Part shown: positions 15,111 through 27,100 of the stretch, piece by piece
How the letters are laid out: the number at the start of each line of letters is the position of its first letter
Numbering within the stretch: the first letter of the stretch is position 1
From: Lunularia cruciata
Taxonomy: Eukaryota; Streptophyta; Marchantiopsida; Lunulariales; Lunulariaceae
NCBI GenBank assembly: GCA_948567375.1
Contig: OX419759.1
Location: 48,946,593 to 49,010,592 of the forward strand
DNA length: 64,000 nt
Direction of reading: 5' to 3'
Notes under the pieces: model-generated
The model's database searches: none
What the model was told of the DNA's origin: nothing
The model's input: only the letters and a program-made list of their open reading frames with translations
Program-made: the position numbers and the translations under genes

Positions 15111-15329
15111 GAGCACATGAACATCATGTCTTTGCACTTGAAGGAACATGTGGATAAATTTTTAATGAAGTATGCTTGGCCTTCCTGTTAGAAATTGCTA
15201 GCTATCAAGCCCAAAATAATCAATTAATTATATACTTGAAAGGCAAACAAAACACTTCACTCCTCTTGCTTCAATCCAAGGCACTCCCTCAAAAGGAAGT
15301 TCTTCAATTAGATAGACACTCTTCAGAAA

Positions 15330-15610
15330 GGATTAGCTACTTAATATTGTATAGTAGTCAAGCACTCTAAGTAGGCCAGTCATGCCTGCACTCAGCATTA
15401 CATGTATTTAAGAGGAGTGCACTCAAAGTTGAGTGACACTTGGAGCTATAAAGAGTTGAGGACAAGTGCACTCAAAATGGTACTACTATGGATTAGCTAC
15501 TCGATGTTGTATAGTAGTCAAGCACTCTAAGTAAGCCAATCATGCTTGCACTCAACGTTACATGTATTTAAGAGGAGTGCACTCAAAGTTTAGTGGCACT
15601 TGGAGTTGTA
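15330..15610. repeat. tandem duplication, 160-bp period, two copies
   Basis: The run starting gattagctac begins at 15331 and again at 15491. Both copies carry tagtcaagcactctaagta and gtatttaagaggagtgcac. The two copies differ at only a few positions. The tatttaag phrase in each could act as a TATA-like site, so this may be a duplicated promoter region inside an LTR. Confidence 0.85.
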
Positions 15611-15619
15611 TCTACTTGA

Positions 15620-15990
15620 AGAGGAGGGCCTTTGGGTTTTTACAAGTTTGGGGTTGTGCACTAAAAAGAGATTAGGTGGGGTTTGATACCTCCCTTGACA
15701 CATGCAGGTAGGATAAGATAGGATTAGGATAATAGAATCAGTGATGGACAATTTAGACCCAGATTTTTAGGATTCACTTGGAATTCGGATCCCTTTGGCT
15801 TGGAAGCTAAACTTCTATATAAGGCATAGTGTTGTTGGCACTTGTGTTATTCACTCATTCTTTTAGTGTACAAGCTTTGATTACAAGCGGAGAGTGCTCT
15901 CACTTCTTTGCAAGTTATGTATTCTCCTCTAGGAATGGTTTTTGCCACTCCTAGGTTAAACATGAGATAATAAATGACTAAGATTTGGTG
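15620..15990 (+). mobile_element. LTR-like end with TATA box
   Basis: A TATA-like box (cttctatataagg, about 15813-15824) is followed by a transcribed-looking stretch with agttatgtattctcctc near 15922. This resembles the end of a plant retroelement LTR. A partner LTR was not identified within the window. Confidence 0.3.
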
Positions 15991-16579
15991 AAAAGTGCAT
16001 GGTTTACTTCACTTTTAGGCATTTTCAAACAATATCCCCATGGGGAGAAACTGTTCTGATTGACTATACCATAAGTACATTGACATTGAGCTATCACAAT
16101 AGCATTATCCCACAAATTTTGAAGTTGCTTGTTTTGCACTATCTAGCAAAGTATAATTATTTTCAAATGAGTTTGGTATCACCTTTTAAAAGAAGAGTCA
16201 AGATCAAAAATACAATTTTTCTTGTTTCTAGTTGTCATCTTGTTGGGATCTTCTTTATTTAAAATATAACAATATTTAGAGTTATACATTATAGACCTCA
16301 TTTATCAATAGACTTATTGATAATTGATTTATGCCTCAAATTGCCTTTTGTTACATTTTATTGATAGAGGGTTATTGTGACAACCCAATGTGTACGTACT
16401 AATAGTTCAATTTTTAAGAATACGTCATTCCCATAAGGATAAAATTGAGAAATGGCTATGCATGAAGAGAAAGTGTCCTTTTGTCATGATTTGTATATTG
16501 TTGCATGATTATCCTCTCTGAATTATCTCTTTTGAGAATTGTCCTACCCAATGAAAATTCTCAAAAGAGGGAAATGCAC
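15991..16579. other. repeat-associated DNA with the end motif TGTGACAACCC
   Basis: No gene is recognised. The 11-mer tgtgacaaccc at 16376-16386 recurs at 17981 and 43553. It lies about 200 bp upstream of a copy of the left module of repeat family X, as it does, at a longer distance, in the insertion at 17981-19120. Confidence 0.4.
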
Positions 16580-17980
16580 CCTATGATACTCTCATTTCTT
16601 CAAAATTTTCTTTTGTTGATCATATCAAACTCAAGTGCTAGAGAAATATTGGGAATGATAGAATTACTAGGGGAGAAGTGCCTCAAATGAGGAGGTACTC
16701 AAAAGAATGACCTTGGCAAGCTAGGATGGGAGAAGCACTTGGAGTGATGTAAGATAATCCTTAGTACTTGCAAACCAACCTACTTGCAAGATGTTCAACA
16801 CTTGAAGTGATGTAGGATAATCTCAAATACTTGCACAAAGAATGAGTTTGGAGGTCACATGAGCTACATGGCCAAGAATAAAGGTTGCAAGCAAAGTTGT
16901 GTCACTAAGGAGATGAGAAGAAATTAGAGAGGTGTAGAATGACTCCAAGTGCTTGAGGATGGAACAACACTCAGAGTGCTAAGAGATCATTCTGAGTGCT
17001 TGCAAGATATGCAACACTCAAAGTACCAATAGGTGAGACAAACACACACAAGGGCCAAGGGCCACTACAATGTAAACTTGCCACAAATGGCACTTGCCAC
17101 CAAATACCATTACCTACAAGATAACCATTGACACTTGGCGTGCAAGTGTAGCACAAGATAAAGTGGTTGGCAAAGGGATTTTTGGCATGTGGGAGAGTGA
17201 CTTTGCCCAAGGATGACGTGCAAAGGCCTTTGTCTATGTAACAACAAGTGCCTACCTGCACTATAATAGCCAAAGTGCTGAGGAATGACCTGGATTTGGG
17301 TGTATAATTTGAAGTGTGTGGCCTACAGTGGCACTTTTTGCAAATCAATCTATCTACTTAGCTGATCAAGTAATGTACAACAAATTGTTGTGAAGTAGTG
17401 AGTACTCAGAGTTATTTTTGAGAGTGGCAATTGGTGCAATCTCAGGTACTCAGAGTGAAGTGAGGCACTTGGCATAGTACATCAGTAGCTCATAACATCC
17501 TTTTGTGTGCAAGAACATCGTAGTCATTCCTAAGACTTACAAGAGTGCCTTTGAGGCCATCCTTAGGTCCCTTGTTGTCAACAAATGGGTAGTGTACTAT
17601 AGGTTGGATGTGATTAGAAGGAAGCACTTGGGATTCCTGCTCTTGAGTTGGGAGTTGTGCGACTTTCATATGATCTATGAGATGAGAGGTAGGAGAGAGA
17701 AGACTTTTGGGGGAATGTGGGGTAGCCCATTAAAATAGATGAAGGACCATTGGCAAATGGTACAAGGCCCAGATGCTAGGGTTGTAGGAGCCATGACCAC
17801 TAATAGTAAATTTTCAGATAAGAAGCTAACCTTTCAGGTCAAGATCCACTTTAACAACAAGCGCTCCAAGAACAATGGATGGAGTGTAGCTAGTTACAAG
17901 GACCTTGCTTGGAGAGCCATAGAAGAAGTTATGAAGCTTTTCAAATAGAAACAAACCACCTACTTAACCAATGGCCAGAT
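16580..17980 (+). mobile_element. repeat family X, copy 2, left part with decayed coding region
   Basis: This is the best-kept copy of the family. The left module (16580-17090) matches 7380-7944, and the right part matches 13045-13860. Two plus-strand open stretches at 17505-17738 and 17739-17948 show PKTYKSAFEAILRSLVVNKW, KHLGFLLLSWELCDFHMIYE and NNGWSVASYKDLAWRAIEE. The copy is cut at 17980 by an insertion starting TGTGACAACCC and seems to resume at 19120. Function is unknown; no transposase, reverse transcriptase or integrase motif was seen. Confidence 0.55.
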
Positions 17981-19120
17981 TGTGACAACCCACCTTGACA
18001 CTCTTTGTATCTTTCTAGTTTATTTTTCTAATTTTCATAGATTAATGAGATGTTAAGAAAGCTTTTTGGCTAGATCACATGATTGTCCTATTTTATCATT
18101 GATCTAGAAGGCCACATACATGAAGACAACAAGATGACATAGGAAAAAACACAATGGAGGAACACAAGGATAACAATCCTCACAATTTCAATTCTTGTGA
18201 TTGTGATCTTCATGATCAAGATCATGGTCCCATGGTTGTGATTTCTCAATGGTGATGACCTTAGGGCCAATGCTCATCAAAAAAGAAGAATTTCATACCA
18301 ATACCATCAGCCTAGTGGAAGATCATTGTCTTGGAAGACCTTGGTGCACATCAAAGCAAGTATCTCCATCATTATGTGTCCAATGAAGTGATCTTGGTCT
18401 TGTTAAAAGTGCCTCATCCCGGGTTTTCCATTATCACCAAAATCATAGCATTCAAAATCCCAAAGCAAATGTTAAGACCATATGAAGTTTTGGAAACCTT
18501 TGGCACAATGGACACCATTGGTCTAGAAGACACCATTGACTTGGCCTAGAAGACACCTTTGCAATTGTACATATCTTTCAAAAGGAAACATTTTGGTGGT
18601 GGTGCATCGTCATTGTGGAAGACCATCAAAGTCATCATGCCATCATGGTAGGAGATCATTGGAGTTGAATACCATCATGGTGAACACCATTACAATCGGA
18701 CAATGACAGTCACAACCATGATGACAATCACAATGACAATGATGGTCATGACTACAATAACAATCACAAGGATGACCACAATGAAAATGATAATGACAAT
18801 GATTATGAAAATGAATGTTTGTGCTGCTCTCATTTATTCAGAATTTGCTTTTATTGATCATATCCAACTTAAGTGCTGATAGAACCATGGAGAATGATAG
18901 GATTATTGTGAGAAGTGCCTCAAAAGAGAGGTACTCAAAGGAGTGACCCCAGCAAGCTAGAATGGGAGAAGCACTCAAAGTGATGTAGGATAATCCCAAG
19001 TAATTGTAGGGTAGCCTAGTTGTAAGATGTTGAGATACTCAAAGTGATGAAGGATAATCCCAAGTGTTGATAAGAAGGAACTTGGAGGTCATATGAGCTC
19101 CATGGCCAAGTAAGATATGT
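17981..19120. mobile_element. insertion in family X copy 2, starting TGTGACAACCC
   Basis: It starts with the 11-mer tgtgacaaccc and ends with a 270-bp copy of the left module of family X (18840-19110). It separates 17980 from 19120, which look adjacent in the interrupted element. A low-complexity stretch at 18690-18830 is built from variants of acaatg and gatgac. The size and start motif fit a solo LTR, but a matching CA end and target duplication were not proven. Confidence 0.45.
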
Positions 19121-19660
19121 ATAGGCCAATTTGTGCCTGTAGATGAAGAGCTGGTGCTGCCCAAGGCTTTGAAGAGGAAGAATACCACCCCAAAGAAGCA
19201 ACCTCTTCCTCCAGCCAAGAAGTCAAAGGCAATTACCCAAACTATTGAAGTGTCTTCTTTGGACTATGAAGCCAAGGACATTGAAGCTAATGAAAGTGAA
19301 GATGAGGAGGAGAAAAAGGTCCTTCACTTTGCAAGGATTGACCTCCACCTTAGGAGATGATGAAGAAGGAGAAGAGACTTGGGTGGATGCTCAATATGCC
19401 CTCCAAGTGCAGGACCAAGACATGGACAAAGACCCTACAAATAAAGAAGAAATTTTTTTATAAGAAAAGGCAGTGCTTGGGCAAGCACCATTGAGCCTTG
19501 GGGTTCCAAAAGAAGAAGTTGCAATAGAAGTACAATCAGGCCGAGCGCTCAATGAACCAAGAACTTCAGCCAAGAGAAAAAGAGGGGGTGGATGATTGGA
19601 CCAAAGAGGAATATTACATCACCATCAATCCCAAAGAAGATGAGTCCTAAGTTCTAAGTC
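19120..19660 (+). mobile_element. repeat family X, copy 2, right part (acidic and basic low-complexity coding remnant)
   Basis: It matches 13862-14250 at the DNA level. A plus-strand open stretch at 19133-19360 begins with a Lys/Pro-rich part (TPKKQPLPPAKKSKA, which resembles a nuclear localisation signal) followed by a run rich in Glu and Asp. This fits a DNA- or chromatin-associated accessory protein, but the family is not recognised. Confidence 0.45.
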
Positions 19661-22590
19661 CTAATTACTAACATATTCCTAACCTAGGTACTTGACTTAT
19701 TGCAAGAAAAGAAAATCAAGAAAATCTGCATAAAGAGACACAAAGTGGGCTACCATAATTATGACATAAGGGGTTTCAATTCAAGAACTTATAGGAGGCT
19801 TATTGTTATGGGGCATTTGTCGTAAATATGGAAGTTAGTGTTGTAAAGCAAGAAGTGTATCAAAGTAAATGATCTATAGAGAAATTATATGGACTGTAGT
19901 ACGATGTAACGAGTCATCTCATAAATTGGAGTTTGGGTTGCAACTTGGAATTACTAGAGGTTTTCAGTTTTAATTCTCAATAATCTTCAAAAATAGTTCA
20001 AATGTACATTTTCCATGTGTCTCCATAAGGAGATTTAGAGTGCCATATGTGGCAATGGGTTAGAAAGGGAGAATAAGGTCTACATGAGAATCAAATTTGA
20101 AGTTGATGGGGACTTAGAGAGATTCAAATGTTTAGCAAAAGCAAGGAGTGGGGCAATTTATCAAGTCCATGAGATGCAAAGAGAAATTCCAATCCCAATA
20201 CTGCATGGAAAAAAGTGACTATTTAAGGCACAAAGCACAAAGTTTGTAAATGTAGATCAAGTGCCAACTCCATCTTAGAAAAATGAATTATACATCTACT
20301 TAGATAAATTCATGGAGCGCCTACTTTTAGAATGCACTTGGAAATTGTGTAAATTCAAATCTTGAAAACATGGAGTTCAAGCCTACTAGGATGGTAAATG
20401 GTAATCCAAGCCCCTTTCACCAAGACATAAAGTAGCAAATCACCCTTATTTCTCATTCTCATAGTGCACATTCCAATTTCATTTCAAATTCTAGATTTGC
20501 ACAAAGTTCTTTCATCCCTATAGCAAGTAAAGGATTTCAAGAGTTGTTGAAGATTGTTTGCTCAGCTCATACTAGTACTCTTATGAATAAATCAAAAAAT
20601 ACAAGCAATACTTCTAGTATTACCTCCATGAGAAAAAGAGATGGTAATCAATTCAGAATGGTTTCACACCAGTACAATCAAATTCTAGATAGAAGATCTT
20701 GAGCATTTTAAACAAATCTATGGTGGTTATAGCAAGAAATGCATTCAAAAAAGTATAGCTTTCAACTACATGGCAACTTTTTGTGTGAGATTTGGTGATG
20801 GATTCCTTCCATTTATGAAAAGAGAGAGATTGAGGAAGAAATGGGCTTGATTCTTGAATTCCTACAAGGAAGCTCAAAATTGGAAGGAGAAGACAATGTG
20901 TAAAGATCTGACCAATAAAGAGTTAAAGCAAGGGTAGATCACTATAGAAGACAAACTTAGCCATATTTGTTTACATTACTCTATAATGGATGTGTTGTTT
21001 GGGAAGAGAGCAAAAATGTCCTCACCTACACTTCTAAGTTTGGGAAGGAGAATTGAGGCAATCTACTTTGAATCCTCTGACAACCTACACAAAGTGACAC
21101 CCAATGAGAAGGATGTTGAAATGTGCAAAGAGATCTACAAGCAGGATAAAGATATGCTATAGAAGACACTCCTCAATTAGGGACTTCACAAGCCTATTCT
21201 ATGGAAGATCAATTGCAATAATATTCCAAGAACACAAGAAGAGATGCACTTTGAGTTTAATCCACATGGGTATGGAGAGTTTGAGTATAATACACAAGAG
21301 TATGAAGGAAGCAAACCATTTAAAATTCTGGCAAATGATGTACAAGTTCCAAATGCACGCAAGCATAAAAGAGATACCAAGAAGAGGATACACAGTGATT
21401 GTAGAAGAGGAGATTCTTGCACTAATTGGAAGAAACAGAGAGATAAAGATGGAGAAACAAGGGAGCACGAAGGTGAAAAATGCAATAGAAGGAAATTAGA
21501 GAAGGCAAATGCAAAATCTTGCCCGACTCTAAATGCTTCTACATAAGATATGGCTAGTCGTACAAAGTTACATCATTGGAGGCCAAGGAGAGGTGTAAAA
21601 TGGCTTAAATCAATACTATGAAGTCAACAAAGATTGAAAAGGTACAAGCAAAGGTTGAAAATTGTAAGTTCAATGAGCATATTGCATTGTGCTCAATGCT
21701 CAATTGATGTTGTTGAAAATTGTAAGTTCAAAGAGCATAGTGCCAAATTTGAGTTAAGTGTGCATAAAGATGATAGCAAATAAATAAATAAGTTTTCTTT
21801 TCTTGTTTTCTTGCTTTAGTGTGTTTTCCATTAGGTGGAGGTTTGCTTGGAATGGTTTGGATCCACTTGTTTTGGGGTTGGGTCTTCTTGGTCATGATGT
21901 GCTTGGCATTCAGTAGTTCAGAGTTTTCTTGAAATTTTTTGGATCTGCCCATATTTGTCTTGGGTTTGCCCATATTTGTCTTGGGTTTGCCCATTTTTAA
22001 GTTGGGTGCGTTCTGTTTTTTGCTTAGTATTAAGTGTTTAGTAAGAATAGATCATCCATTTCTGCCTTGGCAAGAATGGCTGGTGGATGGATGAATTATA
22101 AGTGATTGAACTTAATCAGAACTGATTGATCTACTACAACATGAGTCTTTTTTCCATTCTATCTAAGTGCAATCATGCCAGTTCAAAGTCCATCACAATT
22201 CACTACATTGTTACCACAAATATATAGAAATGACATTTCTTGAATGAGTCCTCTGGATGAGTACACGTGAACCAGATATTGTGACATACCCTAGCATTCA
22301 ATATCAATTCAATTATTTAGGAAAGCTCAAAGAGGGCACAACATATAACATAGAGGGAAAAGAAGGTATGATGAAGTCATCATATACAAAGGAAATAGAA
22401 AATGAAGGAATATATGTACAAAGGGTCATTGGGTATACATTGTATAGGGTCATTGTATACATTGTGTACAAAGCAAATAGAAATAGAAAGTGAGAGAATA
22501 GATGTACATACCAATAGAATGAATATATATACAAAGCAAGTATGAATCTCTTCCAATCGTGATATAACATAATTTATAACCTAGTGCCCC
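19661..22590. other. unrecognised repeat-like DNA without a supported gene
   Basis: Codon-like phrases appear on the plus strand at 20880-21540, including an open stretch at 21244-21546 with FNPHGYGEFEYNTQEYEG. No family was recognised and the frame is broken nearby. Near 21950-22000 a short unit, tgcccatatttgtcttgggt, is repeated in tandem two to three times. Near 22430-22475 a short AT-rich duplication of cattgtata phrases occurs. The region probably belongs to decayed mobile DNA. Confidence 0.4.
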
Positions 22591-23340
22591 TCATTTGCAT
22601 TGACAATGTCTGAAGTATTGGCAATATTGCATGGGCATGCCCATATGCCTGCTCAACATCAGCTAGAGTATGAGTATTATCTATATGTACAATATCCTTG
22701 GTTGAATTTGTAATTTGTTATAAAGAGATCTTGGAACCCTCTAACTAATGAGTCATATGAATTGGCACTATAGGTAATGAGATGCCCGGATGACCACTCC
22801 TCAATAATCACATCTATAGTTGAGTGGATATCAATCCAAAATATATCTAGGACTGCTTTCAAGGTATCTACTTATGGTGTGTCAATGTACCTACCTTGGA
22901 GTAAATCTAGGAGGATATATAACACCATATAGATGGTTCCTACTATAAGGAAGCACGTCACTATAAAATAGAATTATATCTTGAATGCATAATCTTAAGG
23001 TTGTAAATGCATCAAAAGGTCTAACCATGTATCCTCTCCATGTCTCCATATACCCATCTCTATCACTCATCAAGGCCATGAAGTAGGCTCTATTGTGCAC
23101 CTCCTTCAGCAAGAAACCCGACAACCATATAGATCTAAGTAAGTGCTCTAACTCCAACCAAGTGCTACTTGTCCAAATGATCATCTCAAAATGCTCTAAG
23201 CAATAGTCCATGAACTCTTTACATCTGGGCTATAGAACATATCAAAATGTACTCCTACCTTAATAGTGCATCCATCCACATTGATCAACCAAGGAGCACC
23301 ATTGGATGAAGAGAAGATAGCTCTTCCACATAAGGTCCAC
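22591..23340 (-). pseudogene. possible FCP1/NLI-interacting phosphatase-like gene fragment
   Basis: On the minus strand at 22891-23211 the phrase MDYCLEHFEMIIWTSST resembles the core of FCP1/NIF-type phosphatase domains, which usually read EFLE.C...FEV.IWTSS. The DxDGT-like nucleophile motif expected upstream is only weakly suggested by NVDGC near 23290. A second minus-strand open stretch at 22677-22862 (IFWIDIHSTIDVIIEEW) may be its continuation or an unrelated remnant. There are no introns or flanking signals that I can support. It may be a host gene piece carried by a transposon. Confidence is low. Confidence 0.3.
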
Positions 23341-23570
23341 TAGACCTCAATTGTAATACCATTAGCTAGATAGATTATCTAGAGGTGAAAATTGACTTGG
23401 TAATATCTTAAGGGATGTTATATATGATAGCCTAAGTAGATCAAATAGAGGTTTTACCAAAAAGTACTTCTACTAATAAGGCAAATGCCAAAACACCTTG
23501 AAAACTTCAAATTCAATTTGGGAGGCCTACAAAAATGAATTAGATCTCCAAATTTAATTTTTCTGCACTG

Positions 23571-26500
23571 TTTGTCTTGTTGGGATTGTTCAAATGGTAC
23601 ATTACTCATATTATTTTGAGTTTCCTACAAGAATATTCTCCAAAGATCCCTTTTGGTCACACTTGTTTGACCAACCAAATTGGACAAGGATTGACATGTC
23701 ACCAATCTATACATCTAATCTAAGGGTGGAGCTTGCTAACATGTCACCAATCCATGTATTTGATCCAAGGGTGTAGCTCCCTTTGAGTGGATCTTCTTTG
23801 CTCTATAATAAAGACAAGGTGCTCCTTCAAGGCATCCGGAGTATTTAAGAATGAAACCTTGTGTTTTTCTTGTATTTTTCTTGAGGTTTCTCCTCTCCTT
23901 TTGGAATATTACAATGGTATCAAAGTAGGTGTTTTAATCCAAATGAGTAGACCATCCCTCTTGGAGGAACACGGGCTACTTGGACTGAGTAATTTCAAGA
24001 AGAGAAAAAGTAATGCAATTGATAGATTGGGGAGTTTGAGAGAGAGAATAGAATGGATGCTCTTGAAAGGCAAATTCCTACACCTCACTTTCCTTTCTTG
24101 AATCTGTTCCATAGCAAGATTATACATATCCAATGTGAGCAAGTGAGAGTACATCTTGGTTACCATTTTGGTAAGGAGTTCATGGATATAATAATGAATT
24201 TACCAAACCTTGTGATTCTATGTATGGTAATATATGATAGAAGTAAGGTTTGACTATTTACATTTTGTTATGATGCAATAGATTTGAATATACGAAATCC
24301 TCTCCTTTTCAACACTCAAGTAAAAATCCGTTGTGTAATTAGACGAAAAGTGATATTTAGAGATTTTGTAATCTGTAATTTTGGTAAGGAATATTATCAA
24401 TGAGTGATAGCCTCTCAGGTCCCAATGGTAATTCCAATTGCATGTCTCCCTCCCAAGTGATCATATTAACACTCTATTGAAGTAAGAAGTATTGGTTGAG
24501 CATTTGCCATGTGTACAAATTATGGAGCCATAGTTGTAAGATCTTATGCAAGGAATGTAGTGGAGTTTGAACAAGTTTTGGGAGATCAAGATGACAATGG
24601 AGGCATTTAGGACAATCCTTTAGGACAAGTCATGTAATGCAAGAAGGGAAATCATCCCAAAACTTAATGACAATGGCCAAAGTACCTTGAGAGTCACTCA
24701 TACCAATGACACTAACCTTGATCCATAATGAAGCCACATTGTCACAATGGATGAAGAAGACATCAAGCTTTACAAGGGACAATGTTCCATGTGGAAAATT
24801 GGATCTCAAGAATGAATTGATACTTCCAAATATTCACAACCAAGATCACCAATCATTCCACATGAGTGTTTGCATGTGAGTACTTGATTGCTCAAGCCCT
24901 CACATGGTATAATCATTGGGAATGATCAATGTTGGTGGAAGGAAGAGAGATCATTTGGATAGTGATGCAAGAAGAGTTGCTAAAGAATTTCCAATCTATG
25001 GATTAAATATAGATTATGGGGATTGAAGCAAAACCCGACTATGGAGATTGAAGCAAAAGAATAGCATACAATAATAGATAGAGTCTTTTCTTGACATGTA
25101 GATCATGATAACCAATATAAACCAGCAAAAGCTCTTGCAAATTTCAAATAGGGTTAAAGGAGAAAATTTGCCAATAGGTAATGGTAAAAAATCCTTACAT
25201 CACTCTTGAAACCATTTTTGTGGTCAAATAATATCAAGAGCACTTGAAGGGTGTGAAGGGGTAGTCCCAACACAACACTATTAGGCTAAAACACTACACT
25301 TTGGTGGACCAATTCTTATGGAATTGTGCAACATTTGTTTCAAGATCAAGTAGTATAATCGCTCCAAGGAGAACAAGGACGAGCCAAAGAAAGAAGAGAT
25401 GGAGTGCCACAAGGAGAAGAGGCTCAGGCAAAATAACAACATTGTTAAAATTATGGCTGAGTTGGCAACACAACAATCAATTGTCATGCTTGCCTTCCTA
25501 GATGCACTCAACTTCTATACAAGCAACCTTTGAAGAACTTAGAGAGATGGATCAAAGAAGAGGATGTTGAAATCACATTGTAAAACAAAGAGCACCAATA
25601 AATGTACCTTGCAGCCTTATTTGCTCAATTGAGAGGAGTTAAAGTAGGAGGAGGAAGAGTACAAGTGCACAAAGATTGACGAAAATAAATGCATAAATGA
25701 TTATTGTAAATGGAGTCCTAAAAAGCAATTAGGTGAGACTATTGATGGACCCTAGAGCAACAAATAATTTCTTGTCTTGCTCTATTATAATTAGGTTGGG
25801 GATGGAACTAAAGAAGGATGAGAATGAAGAAGTAGAGTTACCTAATGGTTAGATATAGAGGATTGAGTCATTACCTAGAAAGAGAACACTCTTTGTAGGA
25901 GAGTATTAGGAAAATTGAGTGACAAATGATATAGTTAGCTCATTATCATGTGATCTTAGACATGCTATGGATAGAGCACTACAACCACGGTAGATTGGAG
26001 AAGCAAAATAGTGAGAATTAGCCAATGGAGGATACTTGGAATAGCAAAAGATCCAAAAGCAAACATTGTCTCTCTATCTCATAGGGACAATAGCTATCAA
26101 TAAGACATATAGATGTTTCATGGGTCTAGTAAAAGAAGTATAGAGTGCACAACTTGATGGACAAATTCTTGAGAATTTGAAAGACATGGTCAATTAGTTT
26201 CAAGATATCTTCTTGATAATTTACAACAAAATAAGGGCTCCATATGGAGTTCCTATCTTGTTTGTGAAGAAGAAGTGCATTACAATGCAAATATACATTG
26301 ACTATCATGGCATAAATCAACAAACAATGAAGAACAAATACCCATTACCTTGCATAGATGACTTGTTTGATCAACTCAAAGGAGAAAAACACTTCACCAA
26401 ACTTGATCTATAGAGCAGTTATAACAAAATCAAGATTTCAGAGGAAAATATACACAAAAGTACCTTTTGAACAAGGTATGGTCACTTTGAGTACCTAGTG

Positions 26501-27100
26501 ATACTATTTGGCCTCACCAATGCACCAGTCAATTTCATGAGTTTGATCAATAATATATTTCATCCATACTTGTATCAGTCTATTATCATTTTCTTTGATG
26601 ACATCTTAGTCTATAGTAGGACAATGAAAGAGCACAAACAACATCTTCAAAAACTCCTCCAAATTCTATGATAGAACAAGTTGTATGCCAAAGTCTCAAG
26701 CTCCAAGTTTGGCAAGTTTGAAGTAGATTACTTGGTGCATAGAGTAAGTGCAAAAGGTATCCAAGTTTTGACAAATGAAATAGATGCCATTTATAAATAA
26801 AGAACTCTAGAAGATCATACTCAACTCAAGAGTCTCTTGGAATTGATTGAGTTCTATTGTTGGTTTGTTAAGGACTTCTCCAAGGTCATGTAACCCCTAA
26901 TTGCATTGCTTGGCAAGGGAAAAAAGTGGATATGAGGAACTACACAAGAATATTTTTTCAAGAATTGAAAGATGGATTATTCCATGCACCATTTCAAGAT
27001 GGTATTGAGAAAGATCCAACATTTGCATGTTGGACCTTCTTCACCAACATTGTGAGGGATGAGGTCTAAGACCAGGGAGTTGTGTGAGGTTTGTGGAGTG
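23571..27100 (+). mobile_element. Ty3/gypsy LTR retrotransposon, decayed, 3' truncated (element 1)
   Basis: The 5' LTR candidate spans about 23571-23913, with a TATA-like box near 23803, and ends in CA. It is followed by tggtatcaaag at 23915-23925, which matches a primer-binding site for initiator methionine tRNA. A protease-like patch lies near 25730-25790. The reverse transcriptase region is at about 26200-26800, with [26 protein letters not shown] and [10 protein letters not shown]. The RNase H and integrase regions are not recognised before the next element. No 3' LTR was found. This is an old fossil with many breaks. The stretches 24250-25280 and 25520-25720 hold nothing else that I recognise. 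Confidence 0.7.

Noticed and set aside
18680-18830. Microsatellite or conserved coding repeat of acaatg/gatgac units
   Set aside because: Units vary in length and sequence, and frames through it are broken; plain low-complexity DNA within an insertion explains it.
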